A DNA stretch of 36,005 nt from Linderina pennispora. Lineage: Eukaryota; Kickxellomycota; Kickxellomycetes; Kickxellales; Kickxellaceae. Where the stretch lies: NCBI RefSeq assembly GCF_002104995.1, contig NW_024468344.1, forward strand, positions 1-36,005. The letters are read 5' to 3'. The notes beneath the pieces were generated by a model. The model was not told the DNA's origin. It searched no databases and saw nothing but the letters and a program-made list of their open reading frames with translations. Shown here piece by piece: positions 34,201-36,005 of the stretch (position 1 is the first letter of the stretch; each line of letters opens with the position of its first letter). A program made the position numbers and the translations under genes.

Positions 34201-34427
34201 TGACAAAAACCATCGCAGCTTAGTCGTGCACCGAAATACGGCACATACACAAGCCACATCTGCCTGCATGTGCAAAAAGGGACTGCCGACAGAGTGAGTT
34301 CAAGCAAGTACAGTAGACAGTGCCGCTGCAGTCGCCGTCCTACAAATCCTGGCTGCGCAAGCATCCTATGTGTCCTGTACTTTTGCCATTTGGACATTAT
34401 TTTTTACTTACACCTAACATTTAAACC
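31220..34427. other. 3.2 kb gene-poor region between MIC19 and the FunK1-type gene
   Basis: The largest gene-free interval of the window. The first few hundred bases are the MIC19 upstream region. I see no intact gene, no terminal inverted repeat and no LTR. Two stretches read like decayed coding sequence: 31779-32450 on minus (listed separately) and about 33190-33620 on plus. The remainder is moderately A/T-rich with no clear signal. Confidence 0.5.
31779..32450 (-). pseudogene. Probable decayed coding sequence, family unknown
   Basis: Read on minus, several adjoining patches have coding-like composition: QVDEQDVVEQYAKVNSQVDT and SGMDELAGSLNRLGRRKS near 32320-32440, then NIQGSSTGRRNAGNVASDDQ (about 32230-32280), RVDEPLQNSIGSESLES (about 32150-32200), HISLIPDPEFRQRMCAMLGR (about 32060-32125), SEWPPELFLVTGHTGTAALR (about 31995-32055) and a C-terminal-looking DDGLNDSEEQ with stop at 31779. 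At least two in-frame stops (TAG near 32210, TGA near 32140) and frame changes interrupt them. Unlike the conserved genes here, in-frame stops cannot be removed by one homopolymer correction each, so decay is more likely, although error-rich sequence leaves doubt. No family recognised. Confidence 0.35.
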
Positions 34428-36005
34428 ATGTCTGCCAAACGCACAAGCAGTATCTCACTCAAGAACAGTCCAGGCAAGCGCCTGAGAGGGGCGACGTGAG
34501 CAAAGCGCTCAGTCACTCACCGGTGCCGTCAGCGCCAAACGACAACACGTTGCAAAAGCAGCAGCAGCAACAGTAAGTACTGGAAACATCCTCGTACGTT
34601 TTTAACCAAAAGAGCATGTCTACTAACACAACACTTGACAAATAGGCAGCAATCGAGGTCAAGGGAAGAGACAGCATCGTCGTCACCGGCAGACCGAGCT
34701 CCTGCAAAGGCCTCTGGATATAGACCAGCTGCAGAATCGCTTCTTAACCAAAAAAGAGATCCAGGCAGAGCGCGAAGAGCTCGCCGAGAGTGTTGTCTCT
34801 GGCCAACTCATCGAGGGTACCGACAAATCCACATTATCATAGCTCCGAGGGGAGAGGCGGGTAGTGTTTCTTCATCCATAGCCGACATTATCCACCTCGA
34901 GCTGGAACATTTGCTGGACCCCAACAGATGGTTCCGATGCGAACAAATACTCACTCACACCATGAACCTGTTGTACAAGGACGCCAAAGACGAAAGCCCG
35001 CGCTCGCGTCGACTTCGAACCAGAGGGTATAAGGCTAAAAGGAGGGAGTTCCTCGAAAGTCTGCGAGGAATCCTGGAGGAGCTGCAGGTGTGGGTCCGCC
35101 ACCACAACAAGGGCAAGGCCGGCGGCAAGAAAGAAACGAAGTTGTACACCCCCTTCCAGTCCTTCGTTCACTTTGTCGCCCCATTTGTCAAGTTCCTCTT
35201 TGACAAACTTGGTCTCGGTACGCTTTTCCCTTCTGTCGTTCATCAGCGCTGCATCATCTGCTATCCGAAGACGAACAGAAAGCCCCTATGTGGCGACGAC
35301 GACCGCAAGATTGACATCGGGTTGACCACCTGTCGACCTGGCGATTTGGAAGAGCAGCTGCCTGATATGTCCTATGCAGATATATTCGCCATTGTCGAGG
35401 CAAAGTACTCAAACACCCGCAAGGACAAGAATGACGCATACAAGCAGCTTGTGGACTACTCGCGCCACATGTATGCCCCAGCCGAATCGCCGCTTTATTC
35501 TGGGACAGACCTCCTGTGGAACTGAAGTGCGGGTCTGCTTGTTCTCAAACGACTGCATATTTGCAAGCAACCCCATGGACGTATCAACAAGCGCAGGTCG
35601 TCGGGAGTACATTGGGCTGCTGTGAACCTCTCGCTGTGCGACAAAGACCAGCTGGGGTATGATCCGACGATGACCTGGGATAGTGAGCACGAGTACTGGA
35701 CCATCGAGTGCCCTGACACCCAGGCGAGTCATCGGCAGCCAGGCAACAAAAACGTACTACTTCAGAGATGAAGTTGCCAAAGCTGATAGCCTTTTCGGTC
35801 GGCACACGAGGTGCTTTTTGGTAACAGATGAGGACCCTGCTGGTGACAGAATCAAGCCCAAGTTTGTTGTGAAGGATGCATGGCCGGAGGTTCTACAGGA
35901 CCATGACGACACGCGGGACGAGGTGATGTTTATGCGCAGAATCACAGAGGAACTTGCGAACTCAAATGTCGAGGACCTGGTCTATCCAAGGCTCGAAGCC
36001 GGTGA
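34428..36005 (+). CDS. FunK1-type fungal protein kinase, partial (runs off the right edge), frame broken by indels
   Basis: Exon 1 34428-34572 (MSAKRTSSISLKNSPGKRLR to a polyGln stretch), a 73-nt intron, then one long exon to the window end. The N-terminal region contains RFLTKKEIQAEREELAESVV and AIVEAKYSNTRKDKNDAYKQ, then a link region (CGTEVRVCLFSNDCIFASNP, LCDKDQLGYDPTMTW) and the start of the kinase fold: VAKADSLFGRHTRCFLVT, FVVKDAWPE with the likely ATP-anchoring Lys, and VYPRLEAG. This order matches the FunK1 family, expanded in many fungi; substrates are unknown. The catalytic loop and DFG would lie beyond 36005. Frame breaks: missing base 34488-34491, extra 34709-34710, missing 34820-34843, extra 35476-35479, missing near 35622, extra 35748-35752. 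Confidence 0.75.
34573..34645 (+). other. Intron of the FunK1-type gene (73 nt)
   Basis: Donor GTAAGT directly after the CAG/CAA repeat, a perfect branch site TACTAAC at 34621-34627, and acceptor AAATAG. Phase 2 on both sides. The cleanest intron in the window; it shows the gene is, or recently was, functional. Confidence 0.9.

Noticed and set aside
31220-34427. Intact transposon in the gene-poor region
   Set aside because: No terminal repeats, target-site duplication, reverse transcriptase, integrase or transposase motif could be seen.

Overview
The window is nuclear DNA of a fungus. The evidence is spliceosomal introns of mostly 60-75 nt with GTAAGT-type donors and TACTAAC-like branch sites, TATA boxes about 90-110 bp upstream of start codons, a fungal-type MIC19, an RPD3-class deacetylase, a JIP5-type WD protein and a FunK1-type kinase. 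An early-diverging lineage (for example Kickxellomycotina) or a basidiomycete seems more likely than an ascomycete, but this is inference; no rRNA or other decisive marker is present. I found no tRNA, CRISPR array, intact transposon or prokaryotic operon.

Layout. 0.2-2.2 kb (-): malic enzyme with a 1.5 kb upstream region. 3.8-5.8 kb (-): a secreted, acidic protein made of a Ser-Ser-x-Asp-Ala-Gln hexapeptide repeat. 5.9-7.0 kb (-): short LETM1-domain mitochondrial protein. 7.3-7.9 kb (-): orphan protein. 8.7-10.0 kb (-): fructose-1,6-bisphosphatase. 10.4-12.6 kb (-): a basic Ser/Pro-rich orphan, then a mitochondrial protein with an RnpA-like domain. 12.8-15.4 kb (+): a KEN-box nuclear-type protein and a coiled-coil orphan. 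15.4-19.1 kb (-): the ten-exon meiotic helicase HFM1/MER3. 19.2-21.5 kb (-): three small orphans. 22.3-23.5 kb (-): EBP1/PA2G4, divergent from 23.7-30.6 kb (+): JIP5/WDR55, RPD3 and RPB2. 30.7-31.2 kb (-): MIC19. 31.2-34.4 kb: gene-poor, with decayed coding patches. 34.4-36.0 kb (+): a FunK1-type kinase running off the right edge.

Functional themes are housekeeping: gluconeogenesis and NADPH supply (FBP1, malic enzyme), mitochondrial inner membrane (LETM1, MIC19), ribosome biogenesis (JIP5, EBP1), chromatin and transcription (RPD3, RPB2) and meiosis (HFM1). The genes are not an obvious cluster for one pathway.

Sequence quality matters for any reader. About 27 single-base indels, mostly one base too many in a short homopolymer, break otherwise intact conserved genes, including single-copy essential RPB2 (five). 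Correcting them restores frames that are multiples of three and match family lengths, so I treat them as assembly errors rather than pseudogenes. Gene spans below are for the whole gene; frame changes are listed in each entry.
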